Of a stretch of DNA of 12,988 nucleotides, positions 12,034-12,988 are shown in pieces. The number at the start of each line of letters is the position of its first letter. Position 1 is the first letter of the stretch. This DNA comes from Chloroflexota bacterium (lineage in GTDB: Bacteria; Chloroflexota; UBA6077; CF-72), in the NCBI GenBank assembly GCA_019242065.1, contig JAFAWJ010000620.1, forward strand, positions 1-12,988, given 5' to 3'. The notes below the pieces were generated by a model. The model did not search any database. It saw nothing but the letters and a program-made list of their open reading frames with translations, and was not told the origin of the DNA. A program made the position numbers and the translations under genes.

Positions 12034-12988
12034 CGAGAAGTGTCCGCTCGGCGGGGTTCGACGTCAGTGCCAGCGCTTGCTCGTCGGCCAGGCGCGCCTC
12101 CATCGGGCGCCCAAGGTCTCGCAGCAGCTCGGCGCGTGTGGCGTGGACGAGGCGGTAGCGGCTCAGATCAGGCGCAAGTCGGTCGACTTCGGCCAGCGCC
12201 GCCGCGGGCCCGTGGACGTAGCGCAGGGCGATCGCTCGATTGAGACTGACCACCGGCGACGGGGACATGCTGGCCAGCGCGTCATAGAGCGCCAGAATCT
12301 GTGGCCAGTCGGTCGCTTCCCAGCTCGGCGCTTCGGCATGGCAGGCCACGATGGCGGCCTGGACCTGGTACACGCCGGGGCGGCGGAGGCGCGCCGCGTC
12401 GAGCAGCAGCCGGGACGCGCGGGCAATTGCCGCGTGGTCCCAGCGGGCGCGGTCCTGGTCGCGCAACAACACCAGGCGACCGCGTGCGTCGAAGCGCGCG
12501 TCTGAGCGGGCGCGATGCAGGCGCATCAGAGCTAGCAAGCCGAGCACCTCGGGCTCGTCCGGCAGGAGCCGGGCCAGTAGCGACACCAACCACTCCCCGT
12601 CGGCGGTGAGATCACGCCGCTGCGGCTGGTCGCCGGCGCTGGCGAGGTAGCCTTCGTTGAACACCAGGTACAGCACGGCGAGCGCTTCGGCGAGCCGCTC
12701 GTCGAGATCATCCGGATCAGGCAGTCGATACGGAATGCCGGCCTCGCGGATCTTGCGTCGCGCGCGCACCAGGCGCTGCGCGATGGCCGCTTCCGAGGTG
12801 AGCATCGCGCGGGCGATTTCGTGGGTGCTGAAGCCGCACACCGTGTGAAGCGTGAGGGCGACCTGCACCTCGCGCGCAAGGGCCGGGTGGCAGCACGTGA
12901 AGATCAACCGCAGTCGATCGTCGGGCTCTTGCTGAATCGGTCCTTCGAGTCGAGCCAGTTTGTCGCGGTAGCGCCCGTCGCGCCGCAG
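12017..12988 (-). CDS. ECF42-like RNA polymerase sigma factor, 5' end off window
   Basis: The visible 323 residues lack the N-terminal sigma-2 region, which lies beyond the right edge. They begin with the linker (RYRDKLARLEGPIQQEPDDR), then LRLIFTCCHPALAREVQVAL and a sigma-4 helix-turn-helix (FSTHEIARAMLTSEAAIAQR, LVRARRKIREAG). A long C-terminal extension follows, with FNEGY at visible residues 110-114, SPVVSLNRAIALRYVHGPAAAL, and an end HATRAELLRDLGRPMEARL close to TPR helices. This extension defines ECF42 sigma factors, which act without a classical anti-sigma factor and usually sit next to YCII/DGPF-domain genes; such genes would be expected just off the window. The frame is open through to base 12988. 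The stop is embedded in the palindrome at the exonuclease junction. Confidence 0.93.
   Translation of the reverse strand: MRRDGRYRDKLARLEGPIQQEPDDRLRLIFTCCHPALAREVQVALTLHTVCGFSTHEIARAMLTSEAAIAQRLVRARRKIREAGIPYRLPDPDDLDERLAEALAVLYLVFNEGYLASAGDQPQRRDLTADGEWLVSLLARLLPDEPEVLGLLALMRLHRARSDARFDARGRLVLLRDQDRARWDHAAIARASRLLLDAARLRRPGVYQVQAAIVACHAEAPSWEATDWPQILALYDALASMSPSPVVSLNRAIALRYVHGPAAALAEVDRLAPDLSRYRLVHATRAELLRDLGRPMEARLADEQALALTSNPAERTLLEQRLS

Noticed and set aside
1..12988. TGA read as Trp throughout (alternative genetic code)
   Set aside because: TGA ends many genes here in ATGA overlaps at family-correct lengths, and Trp is coded by TGG in all of them.

Overview
The window is high-GC, gene-dense bacterial chromosome with no RNA genes, insertion sequences, phage genes or CRISPR arrays visible. 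The mix of an F420/flavin-type luciferase-like oxidoreductase, a Tat-exported lipoprotein of the 'LLAAC' type, an ECF42-type sigma factor and start codons placed 5-8 bases after a TAnnnT box suggests a soil or thermal member of the Chloroflexota or a neighbouring Terrabacteria lineage. This assignment is inference from gene style only; an actinobacterial relative is not excluded.

Layout. 1-1219 (minus): an unrecognised 154-aa protein gene followed by a luciferase-like monooxygenase gene that carries an in-frame TGA where the family has Trp, and that also runs off the left edge. 1269-1415 (minus): a strong intrinsic terminator and, about 100 bases upstream of it, a possible ECF-type promoter, all upstream of that pair. 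1516-2682: a VOC-fold protein gene (minus) and a ybaK deacylase gene (plus) diverge from a 40-base spacer that holds two facing -10 boxes; ybaK is coupled to an unknown 87-aa protein gene. 2701-2865 (minus): a 54-aa one-helix membrane protein. 3017-5442 (plus): an RraA-like protein coupled by an ATGA overlap to a Tat-lipoprotein solute-binding protein with a 9-residue repeat linker. 5541-5783 (plus): an unknown 80-aa protein.

5767-11057 (minus) is one compact operon, read right to left: a membrane CHASE3-HAMP histidine kinase, a CheY/Rcp1-like receiver, a receiver-histidine kinase hybrid, a serine beta-lactamase-fold hydrolase and a SAM methyltransferase. Three of its four junctions overlap or abut (ATGA, TAG-GTG, ATGA) and the fourth is 22 bases. 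The kinases and receiver look like a phosphorelay whose final output is not encoded here. 11138-12001 (plus) is exonuclease III, divergent from the operon across an 80-base spacer with an inverted repeat. 12017-12988 (minus) is the C-terminal part of an ECF42-like sigma factor cut by the right edge.

All three convergent gene junctions (near 2700, 5770 and 12020) carry a hairpin that spans the stop codon of the minus-strand gene and lacks a U-tract. The one canonical U-tailed terminator is at 1269-1310. No single undescribed system stands out. The most unusual items are the nonsense-interrupted oxidoreductase, the possible short transcript ending at 1269, the 27-bp coding repeat and the outputless phosphorelay fused into an operon with two enzymes.
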